From Phytophthora quininea (taxonomy: Eukaryota; Oomycota; Peronosporomycetes; Peronosporales; Peronosporaceae): a stretch of DNA of 64,000 bases. The notes beneath the pieces are model-generated. The model was not told the DNA's origin, ran no database searches, and was given only the letters and a program-made list of their open reading frames with translations. The DNA lies in NCBI GenBank assembly GCA_011947345.1, contig JAAVTG010000067.1, positions 62,001 to 126,000 of the forward strand, written 5' to 3'. The position numbers and the translations under genes were made by a program. Shown here piece after piece: positions 1 to 10,564 of this stretch. The first letter of the stretch is position 1, and every line of letters starts with the position of its first letter.

Positions 1-40
1 TCCGTCAGCAGTAACGAAACGATACGAAACTTGCTTGGCC
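1..40. other. Junction sequence shared with 9243-9282
   Basis: These 40 bases, beginning tccgtcagcagtaacg, are identical to 9243-9282. In both places they run straight into a 153-bp repeat unit in the same orientation. The shared junction shows that the satellite and its outer flank were copied together, either as the outer end of a Crypton-like element or as part of a larger duplication. The window edge cuts off what lies further left. Confidence 0.8.
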
Positions 41-3000
41 GCCGTCTTCTGCGCTTGGGACTCGGCAAGCGGCCACGGATCCGTGCTCTAGCCGTCATGG
101 CGGCACTGCCACCACCTGCGGCGCAACAGACGTCGGTCGCGTCGAGGTCTGCAAAATGCCGGGCCTTGTGTATGCGGCTTCGAGTCGCTGGCCGCCGTCT
201 TCTGCGCTTGGGACTCGGCAAGCGGCCACGGATCCGTGCTCTAGCCGTCATGGCGGCACTGCCACCACCTGCGGCGCAACAGACGTCGGTCGCGTCGAGG
301 TCTGCAAAATGCCGGGCCTTGTGTATGCGGCTTCGAGTCGCTGGCCGCCGTCTTCTGCGCTTGGGACTCGGCAAGCGGCCACGGATCCGTGCTCTAGCCG
401 TCATGGCGGCACTGCCACCACCTGCGGCGCAACAGACGTCGGTCGCGTCGAGGTCTGCAAAATGCCGGGCCTTGTGTATGCGGCTTCGAGTCGCTGGCCG
501 CCGTCTTCTGCGCTTGGGACTCGGCAAGCGGCCACGGATCCGTGCTCTAGCCGTCATGGCGGCACTGCCACCACCTGCGGCGCAACAGACGTCGGTCGCG
601 TCGAGGTCTGCAAAATGCCGGGCCTTGTGTATGCGGCTTCGAGTCGCTGGCCGCCGTCTTCTGCGCTTGGGACTCGGCAAGCGGCCACGGATCCGTGCTC
701 TAGCCGTCATGGCGGCACTGCCACCACCTGCGGCGCAACAGACGTCGGTCGCGTCGAGGTCTGCAAAATGCCGGGCCTTGTGTATGCGGCTTCGAGTCGC
801 TGGCCGCCGTCTTCTGCGCTTGGGACTCGGCAAGCGGCCACGGATCCGTGCTCTAGCCGTCATGGCGGCACTGCCACCACCTGCGGCGCAACAGACGTCG
901 GTCGCGTCGAGGTCTGCAAAATGCCGGGCCTTGTGTATGCGGCTTCGAGTCGCTGGCCGCCGTCTTCTGCGCTTGGGACTCGGCAAGCGGCCACGGATCC
1001 GTGCTCTAGCCGTCATGGCGGCACTGCCACCACCTGCGGCGCAACAGACGTCGGTCGCGTCGAGGTCTGCAAAATGCCGGGCCTTGTGTATGCGGCTTCG
1101 AGTCGCTGGCCGCCGTCTTCTGCGCTTGGGACTCGGCAAGCGGCCACGGATCCGTGCTCTAGCCGTCATGGCGGCACTGCCACCACCTGCGGCGCAACAG
1201 ACGTCGGTCGCGTCGAGGTCTGCAAAATGCCGGGCCTTGTGTATGCGGCTTCGAGTCGCTGGCCGCCGTCTTCTGCGCTTGGGACTCGGCAAGCGGCCAC
1301 GGATCCGTGCTCTAGCCGTCATGGCGGCACTGCCACCACCTGCGGCGCAACAGACGTCGGTCGCGTCGAGGTCTGCAAAATGCCGGGCCTTGTGTATGCG
1401 GCTTCGAGTCGCTGGCCGCCGTCTTCTGCGCTTGGGACTCGGCAAGCGGCCACGGATCCGTGCTCTAGCCGTCATGGCGGCACTGCCACCACCTGCGGCG
1501 CAACAGACGTCGGTCGCGTCGAGGTCTGCAAAATGCCGGGCCTTGTGTATGCGGCTTCGAGTCGCTGGCCGCCGTCTTCTGCGCTTGGGACTCGGCAAGC
1601 GGCCACGGATCCGTGCTCTAGCCGTCATGGCGGCACTGCCACCACCTGCGGCGCAACAGACGTCGGTCGCGTCGAGGTCTGCAAAATGCCGGGCCTTGTG
1701 TATGCGGCTTCGAGTCGCTGGCCGCCGTCTTCTGCGCTTGGGACTCGGCAAGCGGCCACGGATCCGTGCTCTAGCCGTCATGGCGGCACTGCCACCACCT
1801 GCGGCGCAACAGACGTCGGTCGCGTCGAGGTCTGCAAAATGCCGGGCCTTGTGTATGCGGCTTCGAGTCGCTGGCCGCCGTCTTCTGCGCTTGGGACTCG
1901 GCAAGCGGCCACGGATCCGTGCTCTAGCCGTCATGGCGGCACTGCCACCACCTGCGGCGCAACAGACGTCGGTCGCGTCGAGGTCTGCAAAATGCCGGGC
2001 CTTGTGTATGCGGCTTCGAGTCGCTGGCCGCCGTCTTCTGCGCTTGGGACTCGGCAAGCGGCCACGGATCCGTGCTCTAGCCGTCATGGCGGCACTGCCA
2101 CCACCTGCGGCGCAACAGACGTCGGTCGCGTCGAGGTCTGCAAAATGCCGGGCCTTGTGTATGCGGCTTCGAGTCGCTGGCCGCCGTCTTCTGCGCTTGG
2201 GACTCGGCAAGCGGCCACGGATCCGTGCTCTAGCCGTCATGGCGGCACTGCCACCACCTGCGGCGCAACAGACGTCGGTCGCGTCGAGGTCTGCAAAATG
2301 CCGGGCCTTGTGTATGCGGCTTCGAGTCGCTGGCCGCCGTCTTCTGCGCTTGGGACTCGGCAAGCGGCCACGGATCCGTGCTCTAGCCGTCATGGCGGCA
2401 CTGCCACCACCTGCGGCGCAACAGACGTCGGTCGCGTCGAGGTCTGCAAAATGCCGGGCCTTGTGTATGCGGCTTCGAGTCGCTGGCCGCCGTCTTCTGC
2501 GCTTGGGACTCGGCAAGCGGCCACGGATCCGTGCTCTAGCCGTCATGGCGGCACTGCCACCACCTGCGGCGCAACAGACGTCGGTCGCGTCGAGGTCTGC
2601 AAAATGCCGGGCCTTGTGTATGCGGCTTCGAGTCGCTGGCCGCCGTCTTCTGCGCTTGGGACTCGGCAAGCGGCCACGGATCCGTGCTCTAGCCGTCATG
2701 GCGGCACTGCCACCACCTGCGGCGCAACAGACGTCGGTCGCGTCGAGGTCTGCAAAATGCCGGGCCTTGTGTATGCGGCTTCGAGTCGCTGGCCGCCGTC
2801 TTCTGCGCTTGGGACTCGGCAAGCGGCCACGGATCCGTGCTCTAGCCGTCATGGCGGCACTGCCACCACCTGCGGCGCAACAGACGTCGGTCGCGTCGAG
2901 GTCTGCAAAATGCCGGGCCTTGTGTATGCGGCTTCGAGTCGCTGGCCGCCGTCTTCTGCGCTTGGGACTCGGCAAGCGGCCACGGATCCGTGCTCTAGCC

Positions 3001-3812
3001 GTCATGGCGGCACTGCCACCACCTGCGGCGCAACAGACGTCGGTCGCGTCGAGGTCTGCAAAATGCCGGGCCTTGTGTATGCGGCTTCGAGTCGCTGGCC
3101 GCCGTCTTCTGCGCTTGGGACTCGGCAAGCGGCCACGGATCCGTGCTCTAGCCGTCATGGCGGCACTGCCACCACCTGCGGCGCAACAGACGTCGGTCGC
3201 GTCGAGGTCTGCAAAATGCCGGGCCTTGTGTATGCGGCTTCGAGTCGCTGGCCGCCGTCTTCTGCGCTTGGGACTCGGCAAGCGGCCACGGATCCGTGCT
3301 CTAGCCGTCATGGCGGCACTGCCACCACCTGCGGCGCAACAGACGTCGGTCGCGTCGAGGTCTGCAAAATGCCGGGCCTTGTGTATGCGGCTTCGAGTCG
3401 CTGGCCGCCGTCTTCTGCGCTTGGGACTCGGCAAGCGGCCACGGATCCGTGCTCTAGCCGTCATGGCGGCACTGCCACCACCTGCGGCGCAACAGACGTC
3501 GGTCGCGTCGAGGTCTGCAAAATGCCGGGCCTTGTGTATGCGGCTTCGAGTCGCTGGCCGCCGTCTTCTGCGCTTGGGACTCGGCAAGCGGCCACGGATC
3601 CGTGCTCTAGCCGTCATGGCGGCACTGCCACCACCTGCGGCGCAACAGACGTCGGTCGCGTCGAGGTCTGCAAAATGCCGGGCCTTGTGTATGCGGCTTC
3701 GAGTCGCTGGCCGCCGTCTTCTGCGCTTGGGACTCGGCAAGCGGCCACGGATCCGTGCTCTAGCCGTCATGGCGGCACTGCCACCACCTGCGGCGCAACA
3801 GACATCGGTCGT
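41..3812 (+). repeat. 153-bp tandem satellite, about 24.6 copies
   Basis: The unit is exactly 153 bp. One landmark, the ATG of atgccgggccttg, falls at 156, 309 and so on up to 3675, which gives 24 landmarks at constant spacing. I saw no difference between internal units; the last one changes at about 3803-3812 (gacatcggtcgtgtcg). Each unit holds a BamHI site inside a perfect 12-bp palindrome, cacggatccgtg. Because 153 is a multiple of three, two plus-strand frames stay open throughout (1274 and 1237 codons of a 51-residue repeat). I treat them as non-coding: no unique N-terminal domain, signal peptide or codon divergence between units. The same unit occurs beside both Crypton recombinase copies (6041-6253 and 9279-9446), so it is probably derived from the 3' part of that element family. 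Confidence 0.95.
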
Positions 3813-4034
3813 GTCGTGGTGGGAAGAGGCTCTAGTAAAAGCGTTGAAAGCATGAATGATACATGCTAAATGCCAGGCTTGGCAGCCGGAATTGCGTATC
3901 GTTCGGGATGGGAATCATAAGTGGCCAGGATTCACTTGGCTCGTTTCTTCCAGTGAACCGCCTCCAAACGTAGAGGTATCGACGACGGGGTAGCATGAAT
4001 TTCAATACATTTCCCAATTTTTCACTAAGGTACA
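3813..4034. other. Intergenic leader between satellite and recombinase
   Basis: This is 222 bp of unique sequence between the last 153-bp unit and the recombinase ATG. It holds the last codons of the two satellite reading frames (stops at 3855 and 3869). I see no TATA box or terminal inverted repeat. It should contain the promoter and 5' leader of the recombinase. Cryptons as a family lack terminal inverted repeats, so the left element boundary cannot be fixed by eye. Confidence 0.5.
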
Positions 4035-6004
4035 ATGGTCAAGCGCAACAGTGTCAGGTGTAGATACTACCCGGCTTGCCCCTCGACGTTTGACCGCGTC
4101 GACCGCAGGGACAAACATGTCATTAAGGTCCACGGAGGTGAGGGGAGAGTGTTCTGCAAGAAGTGCTCCACCTTAAAATTCTTCGCGAGCAAGAGATCAC
4201 TCTGGAACCACATGAAGAATCTTCATTCGTACAAGAAGTGTGACTACTGCTTTCAAGAGTTCCGCCCAAGACGCTGCTCTTCTCATCAGCGCAATTGCCC
4301 AGCGCGTCCAGTCGCCATTCCCAGCATTGATGTCAGTATCGACTACGACAAGAGATGTGATCAACCAACGGCTTTTCGTCCCGAAGTGGTGCCACGCCCT
4401 GAGACCTCTTGTGGCAAATGTCGGGCTGAGCACAACGCCCCAGCGATGGTATCTATCAGAGGTCGTGTTGAGGATTTTATCGCGTACGCCAAGAACCCAA
4501 ATGCCCTGGGATTCTCAGGTCGCGCTAAAGGTCCGGATTACATCGAAAAGTTTCGCACAGTGCTGGGCAAGCTGGGGGTGTATTTCAGCATGGACGAAAA
4601 TGAAACAATGAAGCTACTCAACAGTAACCAAGCCGCTCTTGCAAGACGATTCGATCCAGAAACGCTGGATGGATTCCTTCGGTTTATGGGGACAGCTGCC
4701 GCGGGCAACGAAAGTCTTGACCCCAGCACACGTTACAACCAGCTTCTTCCTTTCAGAGACTTCTTAAAATGGCTGGTAGAGATCAAGCAACTATCATCAC
4801 TAGGATTTGTGGCAAACTTGGTTGCAATCACAACGGAGAAAGTGGGGAAACAACGGCAAGCTGTAAGGAAAACCAAGTACGTTGAGAAAGCAACCCGAAT
4901 CGAAGCATTGCCGAAGGTCGATCAATTTTGTTGTGGTTGCAAACGGACTTGAAGACTGCCTTCGAGGCTCAACTGGCTCGCGCAAAAGATGAAGGGTTTA
5001 ACGTCGATGCATTTATTGCTGCTCGAAACTTCGTCCTGGTGATGATGGTATTTGTGTCGCCTCCTCAGCGTGTCCAACTTCTGAAGAGCTTAGAACTCGT
5101 GGGTATGAAGAAGACGGAAAACGGATCCTTGTGCTTCACAATTACGGAACACAAAACGTCAGCCAAATATGGACCAGCGACGGTATTCGTACCTGTTGAT
5201 TTTGTGGGTTGGTTCGATAAATATCGCATGCTCCGGACCAGACTTCTAAGTCGTCAAGGAAAAGCTAGAGGCATTTCGGGTCTGATCAAACAGAAGCACG
5301 TCTTCGTGAATTTGGCTGGGGATCCAGAGAAAAATCTGACTGGGATTTTCAAAAGTCTAACGTATGCTAAGTTCGGTCAGTCCGTGACCCTGCGTGACTG
5401 CCGCAGCATCTACATCACATACACCAGCAAGCACTTACAAACCTACAAGCAAATGTACGACCTGGCCCGCTTGATGCATCATTCTGTCGAAACCCAACAG
5501 ACCATGTATCGCGTTGACACCAGTAACGCAAATGCTGTCGCTGTGGAGACATTGTCAAGGCACTTGATAACAATTGCAGGTCAGTTGGGCATCGACGATG
5601 ACTTTGCTATTGATGGAGAAGACATGGAAGCCAGGAGCTCCAACGAGAAGCATAAAATTGATGACACGAATCCTGATAAGAAACAAAGCAATTCAACAAG
5701 ATCAAGCGCTGCGGCTCCAGGTGGTGGCGAAGCCAGAAATGAACTGACCGAGGGTATGAACTCTATGCAAAGCAGAATCCGTGGTGTTGGGTGTCATTCA
5801 AGCAGAAAGGAGATCGAGCATAATTCTGGTGTGAGTAGAGCGTCGCCTTACTCACCAAGCACCGTCGGAGCTACTGGCGGTACCTCCGTCACGACCAAAC
5901 TTACCACCTCCAGTGTAAACGCAGTGCACATGGACTTTCCGGATGACAATATTCTTATTGAAGCCATTTGTCAGGTAGAGAGAGCGCAACAATTGTGGCG
6001 CTAG
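4035..6004 (+). pseudogene. Crypton-like zinc-finger tyrosine recombinase, one frameshift
   Basis: Two overlapping frames (4035-4952, 305 codons, and 4928-6004) encode one protein. The first starts at ATG 4035 and carries three zinc fingers: C9-C15-H28-H33, C41-C44-H59-H64 and C69-C72-H84-C88. A helical core-binding region follows (about residues 140-260). The second frame holds the catalytic domain: Arg48 in SPPQRVQLL, a lysine in the EHKTSAKYG hairpin, Arg159 in TLRDCRSIY, His184/185 in LMHHSVETQQ and the nucleophile Tyr194. This R-K-R-H-Y order is that of tyrosine recombinases, which join DNA through a 3'-phosphotyrosine. Together with the fingers it points to a Crypton transposon. From about residue 235 the C terminus is low-complexity Ser/Asn/Thr. 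The frames break near 4934-4940 at a run of four T, as one missing T would cause, so the copy is either recently dead or intact with a consensus error. Confidence 0.8.
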
Positions 6005-6040
6005 CAACACCTGTATTAACCCGTCTACCACAACACCGGT

Positions 6041-6253
6041 CCGTGACCGCTTGCCGAGTCCCAAGCGCAGAAGACGGCGGCCAGCGACTCGAAGCCGCAT
6101 ACACAAGGCCCGGCATTTTGCAGACCTCGACGCGACCGACGTCTGTTGCGCCGCAGGTGGTGGCAGTGCCGCCATGACGGCTAGAGCACGGATCCGTGGC
6201 CGCTTGCCGAGTCCCAAGCGCAGAAGACGGCGGCCAGCGACTCGAAGCCGCAT
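6041..6253 (-). repeat. 153-bp unit, inverted, 1.4 copies
   Basis: The reverse complement of the 41-3812 unit begins 37 bp after the recombinase stop. It starts with a partial, diverged copy and continues through one full copy into the beginning of a second. Seen from the recombinase, the unit lies downstream and reads on the opposite strand, exactly as in the second Crypton copy at 9279-9446. Confidence 0.9.
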
Positions 6254-6432
6254 CAACGTTTGGAAGGTTATTAAAGAGACTATATGCAGTAAGAGCTTAG
6301 AGTGGTGCGAGCTAGAGATCAACTTCTGCGATATCGTGTTTTGTAAGCTAGTTATCTTTTTTTTTTAATTGTTTAATGGGGTGACTACTTACATGTTGAG
6401 AACTTTCATTTCACCAGAAGGCCACTGGGGTG
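6254..6432. other. Spacer, no gene seen
   Basis: This is a 179-bp AT-rich spacer with a run of about eleven T near 6357-6367. It lies 3' of the minus-strand coiled-coil gene, so it should contain its 3' end signals. No ORF or repeat is evident. Confidence 0.5.
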
Positions 6433-7964
6433 TCATGGCGCACAGTTTTGTTCAGATTTTTCGTCGGAATCGAGGCTTTCAACATTGCCATCGACAGTGG
6501 TGGTCATAACATCACGAGGAATTGTCTTGATCTCATCGATTGCAACAGATTCCAACTTCTGTGTTATCGACGATAACGTGCGCATTAATGACTCCTCGGG
6601 CGAGAACCCCACACGAAATAAATCTAAGTATTGGTCGCGCGGAAGCGCTTGGTCCTCGGCCATTCGCATGCACATGTTGGATTGGAGGGTGATGTCGACA
6701 TCTATTTCCTGGGCACACAGCAAACGCACAACCCTGATTAGAAAATGAAATCAAGCACACAAGTAAGTAGATGTTTCATACCGGAGACTGCTCGCGTTTG
6801 CGCTTTACGAGCGCCTTGCCTCGTTCTGCAATAGATCGCTGGATACTGGCTGCTTCTTCTTCAGAATCAACTTCGATCACTTGGGTATGGGGCACCTGCT
6901 TCCCGTGCCGTTGTTGGATTCGCTCAGCGACGTCCTCGGGCGTGTTAGCAATCATATACGTCACGCAGATATCCTCGTCATCCACGTCCGGCATGATCAT
7001 GGGGGCCATGTACCGCTTACCGACAGGTCCAGTGATATACCCTTCTTCTTCATGTCCGACTTGATTGCTCGGACATTACTTGTGATTTGTAGACCAAGGT
7101 CTGCTAGCTTGTCACTAACACCAATCGCCGTTCGTAGATTCCCGGCCATCTCCTGCAACTGCCACTTTGCTGTTTGTAGCTCGCGCTTGAGAGATTGAGT
7201 TGATATGCTCAGTAGCCGATCGTACGATCGTTCTTGTGTTTCAGCGACGGCGCTAATTCCCTGTTGGTATATCTCATGAGCGGAAACACGCTCACGTTCA
7301 TATGACTCCTTGACGGTGGTGAGATTCCGGTCGTCCGATTCCTTGACATCGGCGAGCTTTTGTGCGTGTAATGCCTTGACATCGGCAAGCTTCTGTGCGT
7401 GTAATTCCCTGACAGCGGCGAGTTTCTGTTTGTACGACTCCTTAGCATCGGTGAGTGTCTGCTTCGTGATGTCGAGATTATTCTTGGTTTGTAAGAGCTC
7501 CAATCGTGCCGCCAACAATAGCGTTCGCGCTTCTTGTAATTCGACTATCTTTTCTTCAACTCCATTTTCGTTGTCTGGGACTTGCTCTTTGCGTCCGCAA
7601 GGGCTTGATCGTGATTAACCTCGTTTGCATGAGCAACGGCTAGGGCTTGCTGACATGAAACCAGGTCGGTCTTGGTCGCTGCTAGCTCTCTCCGGAGCTG
7701 TTCTTGGGTCAAGTTAAGGCTAATAACTGCCAGCTCCTGTTCAAGACGAGCATTGACTTGCTTAAGTCTGGTATTGTCGGCCCGAGAAACTGCGACCTCG
7801 AGCTGTGCGTCGGCAGCTGCTTGTGTTCTTGCCAATTCGATCGCGAATTTGTGACTCGCCTTCAGTGCAGCGATCTCCTCTCTTGCCTGCACTAGAAGGG
7901 CTGTCAGTGTCGATGGGTCCTGTTCATCTCGTGCGCGCCGCTCTGCACGCTGGCTTTCTGCCAT
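6433..7964 (-). pseudogene. Coiled-coil protein with hendecad repeats, frame-broken
   Basis: Four collinear minus-strand pieces make one gene: 7964-7545 (140 codons from ATG 7964), 7518-6997, 7009-6776 and 6729-6433. The first is Ala/Leu/Glu-rich coiled coil. The second holds seven 11-residue repeats (7449-7219; DAKESYKQKLA, AVRELHAQKLA, DVKALHAQKLA and so on). The third is globular (RYMAPMIMPDVDDEDICVTY, then an acidic EVDSEEEA stretch). The last is helical and ends SEQNCAP. Between the third and last pieces is a candidate 48-nt intron (6781 to 6734) with GTATG donor and CTAATCAG acceptor, but splicing alone does not restore frame. Two further one-base shifts are needed, near 7570-7590 and near 7010-7035. 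I do not recognise the family. A coiled coil followed by a small alpha/beta domain recalls the C-terminal parts of KilA-N/MSV199 proteins of large DNA viruses and their relatives, but that is only a layout resemblance. Confidence 0.55.
7219..7449 (-). repeat. 33-bp coding repeat (hendecads), 7 copies
   Basis: Seven imperfect 33-bp repeats encode the 11-residue units of the coiled-coil gene. The pattern [AD]-V-[KR]-x-[LS]-x-x-x-x-L-A is clearest in copies 2 to 4. An 11-residue period fits a right-handed or straight coiled coil better than a classical heptad one. The copies differ at many third positions, so the repeat is old and was kept under coding constraint. Confidence 0.75.
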
Positions 7965-8029
7965 GTTACTACTGCCCGTGGTGTCGGTTCTTGTGGGTTT
8001 CTGGTTTTGAAGGGGAAGTTCGCTAGATT

Positions 8030-8043
8030 TAAAAAAAAAAAAA
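8030..8043. repeat. Poly-A tract
   Basis: A run of A about 14 bases long, followed by tttt, about 65 bp upstream of the coiled-coil ATG on the minus strand. It could be a promoter poly-T element or the trace of a retroposed poly-A tail. Nothing decides between them. Confidence 0.6.
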
Positions 8044-9242
8044 TTTTACGACTTCGGGATCCTACTTCAGAAGCCTACTTCATGACACAGAGTCTCCCAT
8101 GGCTATCCACGGGGACACGCTGCGTGTGTACGTGGGTCCCATGACGCGCCCAGGCTCCGTGGGCTAGCATCTCTAGAACCAGGACCTGACAGCACTTGAC
8201 AACCTCAAACCTGACAGCCCAGTGCTGATGGCTTCACTGACCGCTGATTGCCGCAGCTCAACTCGGTCGAAGCTTACACACACTTTCGCGAGCTGTCCCA
8301 CCCTGGGGTGGACACTTCGCTGGCTGTCGAGAACTACAGGATGCCGCCTTCGAAGCAGAGCGTGTTAGCCATTGCGGTTCAATCTGCGGTTCATCCACCA
8401 AGACAACGCCGATCCTAAGGACGCCACACTGACGACAACTCGCGTGGCCCCAGCAGTCTCGGCGCCGTTTTGCGGCCCTGCGCGACGACAAGATGATGAA
8501 CGTTGTGGAACTCTCCACTATCGGACAATGGAGAAATGCCGCCGTATCGACGGCCGTGTCGCCCTCCGCATCCAACGATTCTTTTCTTCTGCCGTCTCGC
8601 CGATGAAGTTTGATCGCCAAAGTCATCCAGCTCGTGCATTTGGAATCAGTCGAGAACCGCCCCGGCACTTGAGCAAGAAAGCCAGCAAATGACAGACAAG
8701 ATCAGCGGGTAATTGACATCGTATCAAAGCTGGCAAGTCTCAGCCAGGTATCGACACACAACGCCAAGGACCATGTTGCCAGCCATTTCGGCAGCCGGCA
8801 ATTCGTGGACTGATCGGGTTGCCGCCGTCCATGAGCGCGAAGCCAAGAACCGTGGGCGGCTCAGTACCGGAAGAAGCAGCGCGACAGAACTCCCAGTCTC
8901 GATAAGGACCTCGAAGACTTACAGCTCGAAGTCTGCGAGAGAAGCAACGTATTGCTGCCAGCACGTTCAGGAGTAGATCTTCCGTTTCGGCTACCAAGCT
9001 CGGGCCTTCGGTACCATCGCTTGACAGTAGCGCCAACTCGCTTTCCTACGAGCTGTCCTGGCGACGGACATCATTGATGGGCCTCGCTGTGGCGTCGAGG
9101 TCATGGTTGGCTGCTGGAAGCTTCACATGCCGTGCTGTCCGGAATTAGAGTACCATTTGCGGCAGATGCGAAATGGAGGGGACGACATCGTGCCAGCGGT
9201 CCCCGTCATCTTTTTACATTGGCTATCACTCCCTGCTGTGGT
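8044..9242. other. Degenerate sequence, no gene recognised
   Basis: About 1.2 kb with only short ORFs broken by stops in all frames. The plus frame near 8262-8360 reads like a fragment of an old coding sequence (SVEAYTHFRELSHPGVDTSL) but matches nothing I can name. The segment lies between the inverted Crypton-associated repeats at 6041-6253 and 9243-9446 and is probably fossil mobile-element DNA. Confidence 0.45.
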
Positions 9243-9446
9243 TCCGTCAGCAGTAACGAAACGATACGAAACTTGCTTGGCCGTCGTCTTCGGCGCTTGG
9301 GACTCGGCAAGCGGCCACGGACCTGTACTCTAGCCGTCATGGCGGCACTGCCACCACCCGCGGCGCAACAGACGTCGGTCGCGTCGAGGTCTGCAAAATG
9401 CCGGGCCTTCTGCATGCGGCTTCGAGTCGCTGGCCGCCGTCTTCTG
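9243..9446 (+). repeat. Second junction plus 1.1 copies of 153-bp unit
   Basis: 9243-9282 repeats the first 40 bases of the window. From about 9279 there is one full 153-bp unit plus the start of another, ending at about 9446 where cttctg runs into gggttttgtacccgg. This unit differs from the array consensus at several sites (cgtcgtcttcggcg; acctgtactc; cacccgcgg; ttctgcatgcgg), so it is an older copy. It loses the BamHI site. Confidence 0.9.
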
Positions 9447-9449
9447 GGT

Positions 9450-9765
9450 TTTGTACCCGGAACGTGACGTTAGATTTGTGTTCTGGCACATGGACGAGTT
9501 CATTAATTTATGCTTCTCGTTGGAGCCATCGTCGATGCTCAACTGACCTACAATTGTTGTCAAGTGCGTGGGCAATGTCTTCACAACGTTTGCGTTTATG
9601 TTACTAGTATCAATGCGATACATGGTCTGTTGGGTTTCGACAGAATGATGCATCAGGCGGCGAGGTCGTACATTTGTTTGTAGTTTTATAGTGCTTGCTG
9701 GTGAATGTGATGTAGATGCTGTGGCAGCCACGCAGGGTTACGGACTGACAGTACTTAGCATATGA
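9450..9765 (-). pseudogene. Dead 3' fragment of a second Crypton recombinase
   Basis: Read on the minus strand, this matches the last third of the 4035-6004 recombinase at both DNA and protein level. It has SVTLRGCHSIYITF where the other copy has SVTLRDCRSIYITY, then a frameshift, then LMHHSVETQQTMYRIDTSN with the His and Tyr box intact. The box II arginine has become histidine, so this copy could not be catalytic even without the frameshift. It abuts the 153-bp unit directly, and the low-complexity tail seen in the first copy is mostly missing. Confidence 0.85.
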
Positions 9766-9879
9766 TGAATTCTATCTCCATACTCGATTCGTTGAAAATC
9801 ATCCGCGGATCTTCCGTAAAACTAGTGGTTCGATACCTTGTAGAAAATGACAGATGCAAATTCGGAGTTTTGCCGTTAT
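9766..9879. other. Spacer, no gene seen
   Basis: About 110 bp between the Crypton fragment and the first gypsy-like coding trace. No LTR end or target-site duplication could be recognised. Confidence 0.4.
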
Positions 9880-10225
9880 GATTCTAGGTCGGGTCCGACA
9901 TACGCAAGGGCGCAATACTGTTAGGGATTGATAAGCTCGACGCGCAAGGTAGCTATCTCAACTGCAGCTCGCTGAAGGAAGCCATTTCCGCTGCTCAAGC
10001 CTACAAAAGGCGCATCTTGGTGGTCGTCGAAACTAAAGCGGACGACGCGACGGACTTAAACCCATGGACATTTCCTACATGACATCCCGCCCAACGTTCG
10101 AGCAGTGTCGCCGTCAGAGACTGTGTTTTTACTGTCGCGAGCTGGTCATCGCATCTTGGACTACCTTTGGAAGCGTCAGGGAAACGAGCTCAATGGATGT
10201 AAGTGGAGTATCCGTTGAGTCATGC
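9880..10225 (+). pseudogene. Gypsy gag C-terminal remnant
   Basis: A short reading frame around 9930-10085 (DKLDAQGSYLNCSS, then KEAISAAQAYKRRI) leads into a stretch that starts MDISYMTSRPTFEQCR and then C-F-Y-C-R-E-L. This looks like the start of a CCHC zinc knuckle. The knuckle histidine (GHRILDY) is reached only by a one-base shift, and the last cysteine is replaced by Tyr. The order matches a gag nucleocapsid just before the protease. The remnant is too short for a firm family call on its own. Confidence 0.5.
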
Positions 10226-10564
10226 GGATCAGAATCTCCGTGAGAATGAATGACCGGTCACGTTCGAGATGAAAGACCTATCTGACGAGAGAACTGTCAT
10301 CGACACATCTGTCTGCGTGATGGGGCTCCGTTTAAATATGGTCCAATTTGAAGGCGCTGATCTTTTGTTGTAGATACGCTCGTACAAAGGCGTCACGCGA
10401 AAATGTTGGTTGACGCTGATGAGATGCATTGTGTTGTGCGGCGCGATCTGCTAACAGCACCCGCTGGAACTCATGAATAGGTGATTCAGGCCCGAGACGT
10501 TGAAGGAAGACTCTTGAAGACTACACCGCGGAAGTTTACGTTGGATATGACCGTGTAAGATCGT
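10226..10564 (+). other. Decayed gag/pol spacer
   Basis: About 340 bp between the zinc-knuckle trace and the protease frame. It is interrupted by stops in all plus frames. Its place in the element suggests degraded gag-pol linker, but I see no recognisable motif. Confidence 0.35.

Noticed and set aside
31..3855. Repeated RLLR motif that resembles an oomycete RxLR effector motif
   Set aside because: No signal peptide precedes it. The motif comes from the satellite unit and repeats every 51 residues, so it is chance.
31..3869. Two overlapping plus-strand ORFs of 1274 and 1237 codons over the 153-bp array
   Set aside because: They exist because 153 is divisible by three and the unit lacks stops in two frames. 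There is no unique domain, and units are identical at third positions too.
8258..8976. Short ORFs of 74 to 136 codons on both strands
   Set aside because: No recognisable domain, overlapping on opposite strands, in a region with stops in every frame.
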